Notes: generated by a model not told the origin, from the sequence alone. 5,829 bases of DNA from Thermoleophilia bacterium UBA6103 (GCA_002423545.1 DIWP01000054.1:1-5829); one strand, 5' to 3'. Shown: positions 1-5,829, counted from the first letter of the stretch. Numbers and translations are program-made.

Positions 1-67
1 AGGTGTTGAAGTTGTGGAAGTCGCGTCCCGCGGCTCCCATGATCAGGACTTTGATCTTCTCAGCCAT
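1..67 (-). CDS. COG2403-type predicted GTPase / cyclic 2,3-diphosphoglycerate synthetase-like protein (N-terminal fragment, runs off left edge)
   Basis: Only the first 22 codons are in the window; they read MAEKIKVLIMGAAGRDFHNF followed by NT. The run MGAAGRDFHNFN after a short beta-strand is, as I recall it, the signature N-terminus of the COG2403 family. These are P-loop proteins of about 450 residues, annotated as predicted GTPases or as relatives of archaeal cyclic 2,3-diphosphoglycerate synthetase. The ATG at 67-65 is preceded by AGAGGAG (79-73) with a 5-base spacer, a strong ribosome binding site. It starts 29 bases after the amidinotransferase stop, so it is very probably the next gene of the same operon. 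The biochemical role of most family members is unknown, and the nucleotide-binding loops lie outside the window. The family call rests on about 13 residues. Confidence 0.75.
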   Translation of the reverse strand, partial: MAEKIKVLIMGAAGRDFHNFNT

Positions 68-96
68 TCCGACTCCTCTGTGGCACTCGACTCATG

Positions 97-1257
97 TCAG
101 AACCCAGGTATCTGCTTCGGGAAGTAGTCTTCGAGAGTCCCTTCGCGATAGACGTCCTGAGTCGTGCAATGCAGTGACCCTCCGAACGGGATCACATCAG
201 CGTAGGGGACCGGCACGACCTCGATGCCGAGCTTGTCCAGTAGCTCCTGCTGCGCTGTTTCGTTCTCCTCCACACACACGGTGTTAGGACCTAGGGAGAG
301 CGTGTTCATTGAGATCCAAGACTTCTGACCCCACTCGGTGAAGACGCGAACCGGAGCCTTGAACACATGCTGAGGTTCAGCGGCCGGGACGAGCTCCCAA
401 TCGTTCATCTTGAAGAGCTGGAAGACCTCATCCTGGATAGGAGGCTTGGCCGGGTTGTACGTGCAGAGACCAGGGCGTAGCGGCACAAGGTTCACGTCGA
501 TATGCCAAGGGTCCACATCATTCTTGAATTGCACAGCGTGAACACGAATGCCCCTTGCTGCGAAGTGCCTCTTGAGCCAGTCCATGCCCGAACGATTGGT
601 GAGAACCGAGGCCTGCACGAAGATGTCCTTGCCGAAGCGGATGCAGTCCGCTGCGTCCCAAACCGGTTCCTTCTCAGTCAGACGGTAGTTCCAGTCCAAA
701 ACATGCTGCTGCTTCTCTTCGTCTGTCCACTTGTTGTGGAAGTCGTAGTAGTAGTTCTTGACGAAGCTCTCATCAGTGAGCCTCGGCTTGGGAGCGGAAA
801 CCCAGTGAAAATCGGGATCTTCCTTGAAGTAACGCTCGAAGACTGGCCGATAGTTCAGGTACTCGTACCAACGCGAACGCCTCGAGCCAGGAGCCTCAAT
901 CAGTTCGTTGCCCACCGTAAGGTAGAGATCGCGACACGGGGCGGCAGGATACTGCCCCAACTGCGTCCAGTCCGGTGTGGCCGTTGCCCTGCCGTCGCAC
1001 AGAGCGGGATGGACGTCCGGACGATCGACGATGACTCCCCGCTTCTCGAGAATCGCGACGAACCTGTCCTGCTGCTGCTTAGCCGCCGCGACCTGGTCTT
1101 CTGGGAATCGTGCTTGCGATCCGTGCGTAATCCCACCTTGGGGACAATCGTGCCACCACTCCGGATCGGGAGCCGGAACGCTGGAGCACTCAACCCGGCC
1201 CAGAATCGTCCTCTTTAGTGGATCCCACTCGTTCCACACGTTCACGCACTTCGACAT
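97..1257 (-). CDS. Amidinotransferase of the glycine/inosamine-phosphate amidinotransferase family
   Basis: Predicted cytoplasmic enzyme of 386 residues that should move an amidino group from arginine (or a similar donor) to an amine acceptor. Landmarks are NEWDPLKRTILGR near residues 9-21, WDAADCIRFGKDIFVQ near 200-215 (catalytic aspartate region), DPWHID near 249-254 (catalytic His, then substrate-binding Asp), SWISMNTLSLG near 313-323, and GGSLHC near 359-364 (nucleophilic Cys364). These match in order and spacing the Asp/His/Cys set of human AGAT and streptomycete StrB1, and the length fits the family. The acceptor pocket differs: I see DPWHID where, from memory, human AGAT has NPMHID, and NPAKP where it has NPDRP. 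The acceptor therefore cannot be assumed to be glycine. The start is taken at ATG 1257 rather than GTG 1269, because the purine-rich GAGGTGAGG (1272-1264) lies between them and serves the ATG. It follows the phosphoesterase by 52 bases and precedes the COG2403 gene by 29. An arginine hydrolase role is the main alternative. Confidence 0.9.
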   Translation of the reverse strand: MSKCVNVWNEWDPLKRTILGRVECSSVPAPDPEWWHDCPQGGITHGSQARFPEDQVAAAKQQQDRFVAILEKRGVIVDRPDVHPALCDGRATATPDWTQLGQYPAAPCRDLYLTVGNELIEAPGSRRSRWYEYLNYRPVFERYFKEDPDFHWVSAPKPRLTDESFVKNYYYDFHNKWTDEEKQQHVLDWNYRLTEKEPVWDAADCIRFGKDIFVQASVLTNRSGMDWLKRHFAARGIRVHAVQFKNDVDPWHIDVNLVPLRPGLCTYNPAKPPIQDEVFQLFKMNDWELVPAAEPQHVFKAPVRVFTEWGQKSWISMNTLSLGPNTVCVEENETAQQELLDKLGIEVVPVPYADVIPFGGSLHCTTQDVYREGTLEDYFPKQIPGF

Positions 1258-1309
1258 CTCGCACCTCACCTCAATCTCTTGCCAGTGGTATCACTTGTGT
1301 CGCCTACGC

Positions 1310-2276
1310 CTACGCAGACAGCAACTGCACGTTCCGCATTTCGCCCGGCTTGCCAAAGTCAACGACGGCACTGCGCAACAAGCCCTCGGTGTACTCGCTG
1401 CCAGGATTCACACAGGTCGTTCTACCGATCTTCTGGATCCCTCGCGACTCATGGATATGGCCGTGAAGAGACAGAATCGGTTGATACTGTTCTATGGCCT
1501 CACGAACCGCGCGGGATCCCACCTGGTTCGTTTCCCCCACGATCGCGCGAGGAGGCGTCACACTCGTATCGAGCAGAGGACCCTCGTCCAGACCTGATGC
1601 ATAGGGGGGGGGCGTGAAGGTTGAAGATGGACGTCTCGGGTGAGACCAGTCGGTCAGCCATGCCCCTGATCCTGGCGAGCAGCTCCTCCTCGGGGATGTC
1701 TCGGGGACAGTTCCACGGAGTCGGGTTGCCGAATCCGGTCGACATCATCTCAATCCCGGGACCGATTTCCAGGATCTTGCCCTCGGCGTTGGTGACCCAG
1801 GGTGCCTCGTCGATGACCTCCTCAATCGACAGGTAGTCGTCGTTGCCGCCGGTCACATATACGGGAATTCCCAAGGGTTCGAAACGAGCCGCCAGGCGCT
1901 GCATCCAGTCTTCAATCTGGGCATGACTGGCTGCCAGGAAGCGTCTGTCCGCCTCCTCAGGATCGGCAGTCAGAGCCTCGTACTCCTCGCGGCCTATCAC
2001 GAACGGGTATTGACCCAAGTTCCTGATCTTGCTCTGAAGCTGGTCGAGACCACTCTCATCGACGCGAATCTCGTTGCCACTCACGGAGGTGGTGAACACG
2101 CCTCCTTCCGAAAGAATTGGGACGATGCGCTTGCCCGCGAGATCACCTCCGACTATGAGCACGGTCGCCTCGTACACCTGGACCGCGTTCAGCATCTTGC
2201 GGAAGGTGATTTCGGACGCATGCAGATCGGTCACAAAGAGCAGACGCAACGAGCGGCTGAACTTCTGTCGGAACAT
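1310..2276 (-). pseudogene. Calcineurin-like metallophosphoesterase (COG2129/Icc-like) split by a +1 frameshift in a C9 tract
   Basis: Starting at ATG 2276 (GAGGAG at 2288-2283, 6-base spacer), the reading frame carries DLH (Asp17, His19), GGDLAG (Asp45), GGNDD (Asn145, Asp146) and NLHAPP (His221). These are the first metal-site motifs of the calcineurin-like fold. After codon 223-224 the frame runs into unrelated sequence and stops at 1500. The matching C-terminal half continues in the next frame, with HGHIHES (the GHxH metal motif) and a typical VNPGS ending, to a TAG at 1312-1310. The switch falls exactly on nine C on the coding strand (1612-1604). Eight C would give HAPPYASGLDEGPLL and one 321-residue protein. 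The family hydrolyses phosphate esters or phosphodiesters with two metal ions; the substrate is unknown. No signal peptide or membrane segment is visible. It sits between the permease (51-base gap) and the amidinotransferase (52-base gap). Only one indel is seen and both halves are otherwise intact, so a sequencing error or switchable tract is at least as likely as true decay. Confidence 0.88.
1604..1612 (+). repeat. Homopolymer of nine G (nine C on the coding strand) at the phosphoesterase frameshift
   Basis: This is a mononucleotide run inside the phosphoesterase coding region, right after the NLHAP codons. The codons around it are GCC CCC CCC C|TAT; with one base fewer the frame joins the downstream half without any stop. 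Runs of this length are prone to replication slippage and to base-calling errors. Confidence 0.95.
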
Positions 2277-2327
2277 GCTTCTCTCCTCAGCCAGTGCTCT
2301 GCCGTCGAAGGCAAGTGTCGGCCTGAC

Positions 2328-3944
2328 TCACTCGGGCGGTACCTCTTTCGTGGTGAGCGACACGTCGATCCCACGCGACCGCCGATACAACCCATAGCCG
2401 ACGTAGAACACAACTCCGATACCAAACGCCACGCCAAGCGCAATGCGGATCAGCGGGTCTGTCAGTCCCAACTCGGGAACCGTCAGCGCCAGATACACCA
2501 TCACGGCATCGAAGGCGAACGCCAGCAGTCCAAACACGGTGATCAGATGCACCTTGCCCAGACGGTACTTGGCAATCGGCGCGGAAGCGTAAATGTCCGG
2601 AGCTGTGTACGGGAACAGCCCCGCACCAAGGCATGTGACGCCCACGACGGCGACGCTGGTGATCGCACCTGCCGCCAAGATCGAGAGGGCGAAGTCGGGC
2701 TGGTAGCTGAACCAGGCGGCCACACCGACGGCAACAACGCTCCAGACGGTCAGCGACTTCACGGGTGCGAAGAACCGCTTCGACACGTCAGAGAACCACT
2801 GCGGAAGTAGGCCGTCGAGGCTCATTGCCATCATGACTCTGCTCGCCGTCATGAACACCACGTTGGCGATGCCGAACCCTCCCGAGATGAAGCCGAGTGA
2901 AACCAAGATGGCAACGGCGGGGTTGGGGTTCAGCATCTGCACGAACGTGTTGATGTTCGGGAAGTAGTCGATGGTCACGGTGCCGTTCATGTAGGCCACA
3001 GCAAACTCATTGAGGAAGTCCTTGCCGGCGACACCTTGGAGGAGTAGCCACGGAAGCAGCAGCATGATGAGCCCAACCACTGCTCCGGGTATCAGGAAGG
3101 CCAAGAACAGACGCCGAAAGTTGGAGGCTTCCTTGACCTCTCCCAACAACCCCTGGGCAGAGAACATGCTGTATGGGATGAAGCCGGCAAGAATGCCGAC
3201 CCAGAGCAGTGTGTTGCCGAAACTGAACCCGACCTTCTGGTAGCCAGCCTCGGTCGCCGCCGACTTGACCGCCGATACCGTGAGGTCGTCATGGAAGGCG
3301 GCGAACGACGTGGCGAAATCATCACCGAAGCCACTGATGAGCACGATAATGATCGTCAACGTGCCTATCGCTAGCAAGGGGACCATCACCCACTTCTGGA
3401 GCCGACGGTAGAATCGCATCCCAGCGACGTTCAGCCCCCAGCAGAGGGCGATCACAACGAACGTGATCACGAAGTTGCCAGTCTCCGTCAAACACCAGGA
3501 AGCTGCGCCGTCGGCCCCAACGGCCGACAGGAGTGGAGCCACCCCCAGCGTGTTCACCACGTACGCCCCCGTTATCGGGAATACCAGCCAGAACACGATC
3601 TGGCACGTCCATGGCACCAGGAAGCCCACGACCCTGTGGAGAGTCCTCGTCTCGTAGAGGTAGTCTCCCCCCGCACGCGGCATCGCCGACCCGACGCCGG
3701 CATAGGTCACATAGACCAGGACACCGAACGCCAAGGCCAGCAGGATGAACCAAGTCGTGCTGAATCCCGGGCTGAGTCCTTGTCCATACGGGTATACATA
3801 CAAAAATGCATACAGACCTCCGGTCGAAAATATGCCGAATAACGCAGCGTCGATGAGTGACATTTCTCGTATCAGACCTGATGCTGTACGCGTGAATGTC
3901 GCGTGTGCACCTACCTTGCTTCCACCTATATCGGTTGCTGACAT
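2328..3944 (-). CDS. APC-superfamily amino acid permease, 12 predicted transmembrane helices
   Basis: This is a 538-residue inner-membrane transporter, expected to import an amino acid or related amine with a proton or in exchange. Hydrophobic segments lie near residues 30-51, 63-84, 106-127, 156-174, 184-205, 244-262, 279-301, 340-370, 396-413, 418-445, 465-488 and 499-519, giving the usual 12 helices. The loop after helix 2 reads SAMPRAGGDYLYETR (about 86-100), the classic APC 'PRAGG-Y' motif. Helix 6 ends in FSAQGLLGEVKEASN (about 261-275), the usual helix-6 glycine/glutamate region. The helix 1 region reads FGIFSTGGLYAFLY and lacks the common G-x-GI substrate motif, so the substrate may be atypical. 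The ATG at 3944 follows AAGGAGG (3956-3950) with a 5-base spacer. It starts 81 bases after the regulator stop and ends 51 bases before the phosphoesterase. Together with the Lrp-type regulator and the amidinotransferase, this makes arginine, ornithine, lysine, glycine or a guanidino compound plausible cargo, by inference only. Confidence 0.9.
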   Translation of the reverse strand: MSATDIGGSKVGAHATFTRTASGLIREMSLIDAALFGIFSTGGLYAFLYVYPYGQGLSPGFSTTWFILLALAFGVLVYVTYAGVGSAMPRAGGDYLYETRTLHRVVGFLVPWTCQIVFWLVFPITGAYVVNTLGVAPLLSAVGADGAASWCLTETGNFVITFVVIALCWGLNVAGMRFYRRLQKWVMVPLLAIGTLTIIIVLISGFGDDFATSFAAFHDDLTVSAVKSAATEAGYQKVGFSFGNTLLWVGILAGFIPYSMFSAQGLLGEVKEASNFRRLFLAFLIPGAVVGLIMLLLPWLLLQGVAGKDFLNEFAVAYMNGTVTIDYFPNINTFVQMLNPNPAVAILVSLGFISGGFGIANVVFMTASRVMMAMSLDGLLPQWFSDVSKRFFAPVKSLTVWSVVAVGVAAWFSYQPDFALSILAAGAITSVAVVGVTCLGAGLFPYTAPDIYASAPIAKYRLGKVHLITVFGLLAFAFDAVMVYLALTVPELGLTDPLIRIALGVAFGIGVVFYVGYGLYRRSRGIDVSLTTKEVPPE

Positions 3945-4025
3945 TCATCCCTCCTTCGAATGGATATGTCAACTTCCACGTCACCTAGTGAAATCGGCTG
4001 ATGGCTATGCAACACTCAGCACATA

Positions 4026-4601
4026 TCACAGCTCCTCATTCGGTGTGGCTGCTCGGGCTCCATCGTCTCCGTAGTCGCCAAGACCACTCGCTGTCACCGA
4101 GGGCGTGTCGAGTACACCGGGGAGTCGGTCCACGAGCTTCCACTCGTAGTCGATCTTCTCGTTGTGCATGATGAAGAAGGTCTCGAGGGACACGATTCCA
4201 TCGATGTGGGCTATCCGCGTCGACAGGAAATTCAGCAATTCCTGTGGATCGGACACCAAGACCTGAGTGATGATGTCGAACCGACCACTCACGTATCCCA
4301 AGTAGATGGTCTCACTCATCGCCGAAAGCGCGTCGCCCACTGCGTAGATCGTCCCCGGCTTGACGCAGATCCCTACGAGAACGTCCGCCGTCAAGCCGAC
4401 GGCAGGGGGGTTCACGGCTGCGAGCACGCGGATGACACCGTTGTCAGTCAGTCGCGCAATCCGCTTCTTGACCGTTGTCTCATTCAGACCCACCTGCCGG
4501 GCAATGCTCACGTTGGACCTGCGCGCGTCTTCTTGAAGAAGCGCGATGATCTTCAAGTCGACGCTGTCGAGATCCTCAAGATGAAGTCGCGATTCTTTCA
4601 A
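4026..4601 (-). CDS. Lrp/AsnC-family transcriptional regulator
   Basis: This is a 191-residue DNA-binding protein. Residues about 8-58 form the family's winged helix-turn-helix: LDSVDLKIIALLQEDARRSN, then SIARQVGLNETTVKKRIARL and a GVIR wing. Residues about 70-150 form the ligand-sensing RAM domain, including YVSGRFDIITQVLVSD and the IVSLETFFIM strand. Such proteins form dimers and octamers, bind amino acids, and often regulate adjacent transport or catabolic genes and themselves. A polar, acidic tail of about 35 residues follows the RAM domain and is not part of the core fold. I place the start at TTG 4601, with GGAGG at 4612-4608 and a 6-base spacer. A longer frame from TTG 4628 is possible, but it begins inside the promoter -10 box and has no ribosome binding site. 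The gene is first in the apparent operon, so it probably senses the permease cargo or the amidinotransferase substrate. Confidence 0.92.
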   Translation of the reverse strand: MKESRLHLEDLDSVDLKIIALLQEDARRSNVSIARQVGLNETTVKKRIARLTDNGVIRVLAAVNPPAVGLTADVLVGICVKPGTIYAVGDALSAMSETIYLGYVSGRFDIITQVLVSDPQELLNFLSTRIAHIDGIVSLETFFIMHNEKIDYEWKLVDRLPGVLDTPSVTASGLGDYGDDGARAATPNEEL

Positions 4602-4607
4602 GTTGAC

Positions 4608-4612
4608 CCTCC
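4608..4612 (-). promoter_or_regulatory. Ribosome binding site that decides the TTG start of the regulator
   Basis: GGAGG sits 6 bases before the TTG at 4601-4599 and downstream of the predicted transcription start. It supports the 191-residue form over the longer frame beginning at 4628. Confidence 0.7.
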
Positions 4613-4624
4613 GGTGAGAAGCAC

Positions 4625-4653
4625 ACAATAGGGCATGGAATCTCGCGTGTCAA
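4625..4653 (-). promoter_or_regulatory. Sigma70-type promoter of the Lrp-family regulator and probable operon promoter
   Basis: Reading the minus strand, a perfect -35 box TTGACA (4653-4648) is followed by exactly 17 bases and then TATTGT (4630-4625), which matches 4 of 6 positions of TATAAT. Transcription would start near 4618, just before the GGAGG at 4612-4608 and the TTG start at 4601, giving a very short leader. No comparable promoter is seen in the shorter gaps between the downstream genes. Confidence 0.7.
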
Positions 4654-4923
4654 GGCTACATTTGTCCGGAATACTGATTTGAATTGGACTATGACGCAGG
4701 GTTCCGGTACAAGGCGTCTTCGACTTGCAGCGCGATGATGCGTCTTGGCTCCGTGCTCGCCGTTGGCGGGAAGGATTCTTGAGGCTGCGCCCCGAGACTC
4801 CAAGCGCCCGTGGCGGAGTGTGATGCGGGCGGCAACGAAGCCGTCCCCTAGCGCCGCCGGCGGAGCCGGCAGCGGGAGCTTGCCCACTACCATCGTGGGG
4901 CAGAAGGCTGCGGCTTCAAGGTC
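4654..4923. other. Region between the operon promoter and the IS110 remnant, without a supportable gene
   Basis: The part nearest the promoter (about 4654-4740) is of mixed composition. It holds an inverted pair CCGGAA (4666-4671) / TTCCGG (4702-4707) on the plus strand with 30 bases between, a possible operator for the regulator or simply chance. From about 4740 to 4923 the sequence is GC-rich. Long frames are open on both strands, but none gives a recognisable protein. It may be the non-coding end or a further scrambled part of the neighbouring insertion sequence; I cannot show this. Confidence 0.5.
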
Positions 4924-5103
4924 ACGCAGGAGCAGCTTTGAGAGCCGGTGGCGGGTGCGCATCAGAGCGGTGCGGGCATCCTCGCGGGCGCGCACCGGGT
5001 CACAGGCGGCCTCCTCGGCCGGATTCGGCACGCGAACGGCGGTCAGCTCACCGAGGCGCAGCAGCAGCGCCAGGTGCAGGGCGCCGCGGCGTCGGTCTTT
5101 CAC
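4924..5103 (-). pseudogene. Remnant of an IS110-family transposase (N-terminal DEDD-domain fragment)
   Basis: About 60 codons on the minus strand resemble the part of IS110/IS116-type transposases that follows the KTDRRDA motif. Segments include ALHLALLLRLGELTAVRVP, EEAACDPVRAREDA and LMRTRHRLSKLLLR, close to the family pattern LA-LLRLGEL-VRVP, EAARDLVRAREDAR and LMRARHRLSKLLLR as I know it. At the start, VKDRRRGA stands where VKTDRRDA is expected; two compensating single-base shifts would explain it. The similarity ends abruptly after LLLR at about 4924, and no C-terminal catalytic serine domain is seen. Full transposases are about 300-400 residues, so this is a dead fragment. It lies at the boundary between the GC-rich flavodiiron gene and the lower-GC operon. 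Confidence 0.72.
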
Positions 5104-5218
5104 ACCAAGAATAGGTGATCGGGCCCCCAGTCCGACTCAGCAGACCCCCCGAATCTGCGCCATTGAGAACCCGCCTACCGGGACGCCCCCCAAAGCACCC
5201 CGAGCCACCGGGCTTGCC
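5104..5218. other. Short spacer between the flavodiiron gene stop and the transposase remnant
   Basis: It holds no gene I can support. It contains several C-runs and a small inverted repeat (GCAGA at 5140-5144 / TCTGC at 5154-5158). A weak imperfect hairpin lies directly after the flavodiiron stop (about 5215-5193 on the minus strand) without a proper T-run. It probably contains the flavodiiron 3' end and the junction with the insertion-sequence debris. Confidence 0.4.
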
Positions 5219-5829
5219 TCATCGTGCCGGGAAGTCCTTATGCACCTCGGCGATGCGGTCGGCCAGCACGTCGAGCGCCTGATAGTCCTCCTCGCGCGGC
5301 AGGCCCTTGACCATGACGGGATCGTAGAGCTCGACCTTCAGGTCGCCCAGAAGGCCGGCCAGCACATCGACCGTCTTGCCGGCCCAGCCGTATGAGCCGA
5401 TGACCGTGGCCCACTTCGCCTTCGGCTTCAGCGCGTTGGCCAGGAAGGCCGCGTAGGCCGCCAGCGGATGTGGCCCGCGGATCACCGTGGGGGTGCCGAT
5501 GACGATGCTGCCGGCGTCGACCAGCGCCATGGCCAGTTCGCCGAGGTCCACGGTCGTGAGGTCGAACCGCTCCACCGCCACGCCGCGATCGGCCAGCGCC
5601 GCGGTGAGCCGGTCGACCATGAGCCGCGTGCTCTCATGCATGGTCACGTACGCGATCACGGCCACGTTGCGCGGCGGCCCGCCCGTCCACTCCCGGTAGG
5701 CGTCCATGATCATCGCCGGCCGGTCGTACAGCGGCCCGTGACTCGGGGCGATGAGGTCGATCTGGTGCTCGGCTACCTTCTCCACGTCCTTGGCGACCTG
5801 CGCCGCGAACGGCATCATGATCTCGGCGT
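5219..5829 (-). CDS. Flavodiiron protein (A-type flavoprotein), C-terminal part, runs off right edge
   Basis: About 203 codons of a cytoplasmic flavodiiron protein, which reduces O2 to water and/or NO to N2O using a di-iron site and FMN. The fragment opens with (Y)AEIMMPFA at the edge, the end of the metallo-beta-lactamase-like domain. It then shows IDLIAPSHGPLYDRP, whose SHG histidine is a conserved iron ligand, and the YREWTGG linker. The flavodoxin domain follows: NVAVIAYVTMHESTRLM at the FMN phosphate loop, GSIVIGTPTVIRGPHP, and WATVIGSYGWAGKT. The C-terminus (HKDFPAR, TGA at 5221-5219) is of normal type with no added rubredoxin or flavin reductase domain. The open frame continues to base 5829, so the internal ATG at 5818 is not the start. 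G+C is clearly higher than in the operon to the left. It is co-oriented with that operon but separated by about 560 bases and the IS remnant, so a functional link is doubtful. Confidence 0.93.
   Translation of the reverse strand, partial: AEIMMPFAAQVAKDVEKVAEHQIDLIAPSHGPLYDRPAMIMDAYREWTGGPPRNVAVIAYVTMHESTRLMVDRLTAALADRGVAVERFDLTTVDLGELAMALVDAGSIVIGTPTVIRGPHPLAAYAAFLANALKPKAKWATVIGSYGWAGKTVDVLAGLLGDLKVELYDPVMVKGLPREEDYQALDVLADRIAEVHKDFPAR

Noticed and set aside
502..1218. Open frame of 238 codons on the plus strand
   Set aside because: It lies wholly antisense to the amidinotransferase, which has intact family motifs, and has no ribosome binding site or domain.
1923..2810. Long open frame on the plus strand (295 codons)
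   Set aside because: It runs antisense across the phosphoesterase N-terminus and the permease C-terminus. Its product is rich in His, Arg and Gln with no recognisable domain, as expected for a shadow of high-GC genes.
3944..3972. TTGACA (3972-3967) in the gap between regulator and permease as a second promoter
   Set aside because: At 17 bases spacing the -10 position reads GATGAA and overlaps the permease start codon, so it cannot drive this gene.
3322..3984. Minus-strand frame of 220 codons overlapping the permease start
   Set aside because: It is an out-of-frame shadow; the overlapping permease frame has clear helices and the PRAGG motif.
4854..4863. Perfect 10-base palindrome CCGCCGGCGG
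   Set aside because: It lies in very GC-rich insertion-sequence debris, where such short palindromes are expected by chance, and has no relation to a promoter.
5193..5215. Possible intrinsic terminator after the flavodiiron gene
   Set aside because: The stem is only AAGC/GCTT plus CCG/CGG with a 3-base bulge, and it is followed by TTTGG rather than a T-run; too weak to call.
4654..5218. IS110 bridge RNA or complete IS110 element
   Set aside because: The transposase is a short decayed fragment without its C-terminal domain, and I could not define element ends or a structured RNA.
4745..5395. Open frame of 216 codons on the plus strand
   Set aside because: It is antisense to the transposase remnant and the flavodiiron C-terminus; its Ser/Arg/Ala-rich product reflects GC-rich complementary sequence.
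1..5829. CRISPR array, tRNA, rRNA or riboswitch
   Set aside because: No regularly spaced direct repeats, cloverleaf-like sequence or recognisable aptamer core was seen on either strand.

Overview
The window is a bacterial chromosomal segment in which every supportable gene lies on the minus strand, so it reads right to left. Start codons are ATG and probably one TTG, and most starts have a clear GGAGG-type ribosome binding site. The organism cannot be fixed from sequence alone. High GC, a flavodiiron protein, an IS110-type transposase remnant and a COG2403-type protein would fit an anaerobic or microaerophilic high-GC bacterium, for example an actinobacterial lineage. That placement is a guess from gene content.

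Right edge (about 5219-5829): the C-terminal part of a flavodiiron protein, an enzyme that reduces O2 or NO to protect anaerobes. It is visibly GC-richer than the rest of the window (40/60 and 43/60 G+C in two hand-counted lines). Next (about 4654-5218) comes a gene-poor stretch holding a decayed fragment of an IS110-family transposase. On its left side the composition falls to roughly 50-60% G+C.

Left of that break (about 4653 down to the left edge) lies what looks like one five-gene operon. Its order is: an Lrp/AsnC-family regulator with its own well-formed sigma70-type promoter, a 12-helix APC-superfamily amino acid permease, a calcineurin-like metallophosphoesterase, a glycine/inosamine-type amidinotransferase with an intact catalytic Asp/His/Cys set, and the first 22 codons of a COG2403 protein (predicted GTPase, annotated in some genomes as cyclic 2,3-diphosphoglycerate synthetase-like). 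The gaps are about 81, 51, 52 and 29 bases, and all four downstream genes have good ribosome binding sites.

Taken together, this suggests an amino-acid-responsive module. It would import an amino acid or guanidino compound, move an amidino group between amines, and use two phosphate-chemistry proteins of unknown substrate. The phosphoesterase is split by a single extra base in a run of nine C (coding strand). This could be a sequencing error, a phase-variable tract or a real null mutation; removing one C restores a complete 321-residue enzyme with all metal-site motifs. The combination of amidinotransferase, phosphoesterase and COG2403 protein is the part most likely to be an undescribed pathway.
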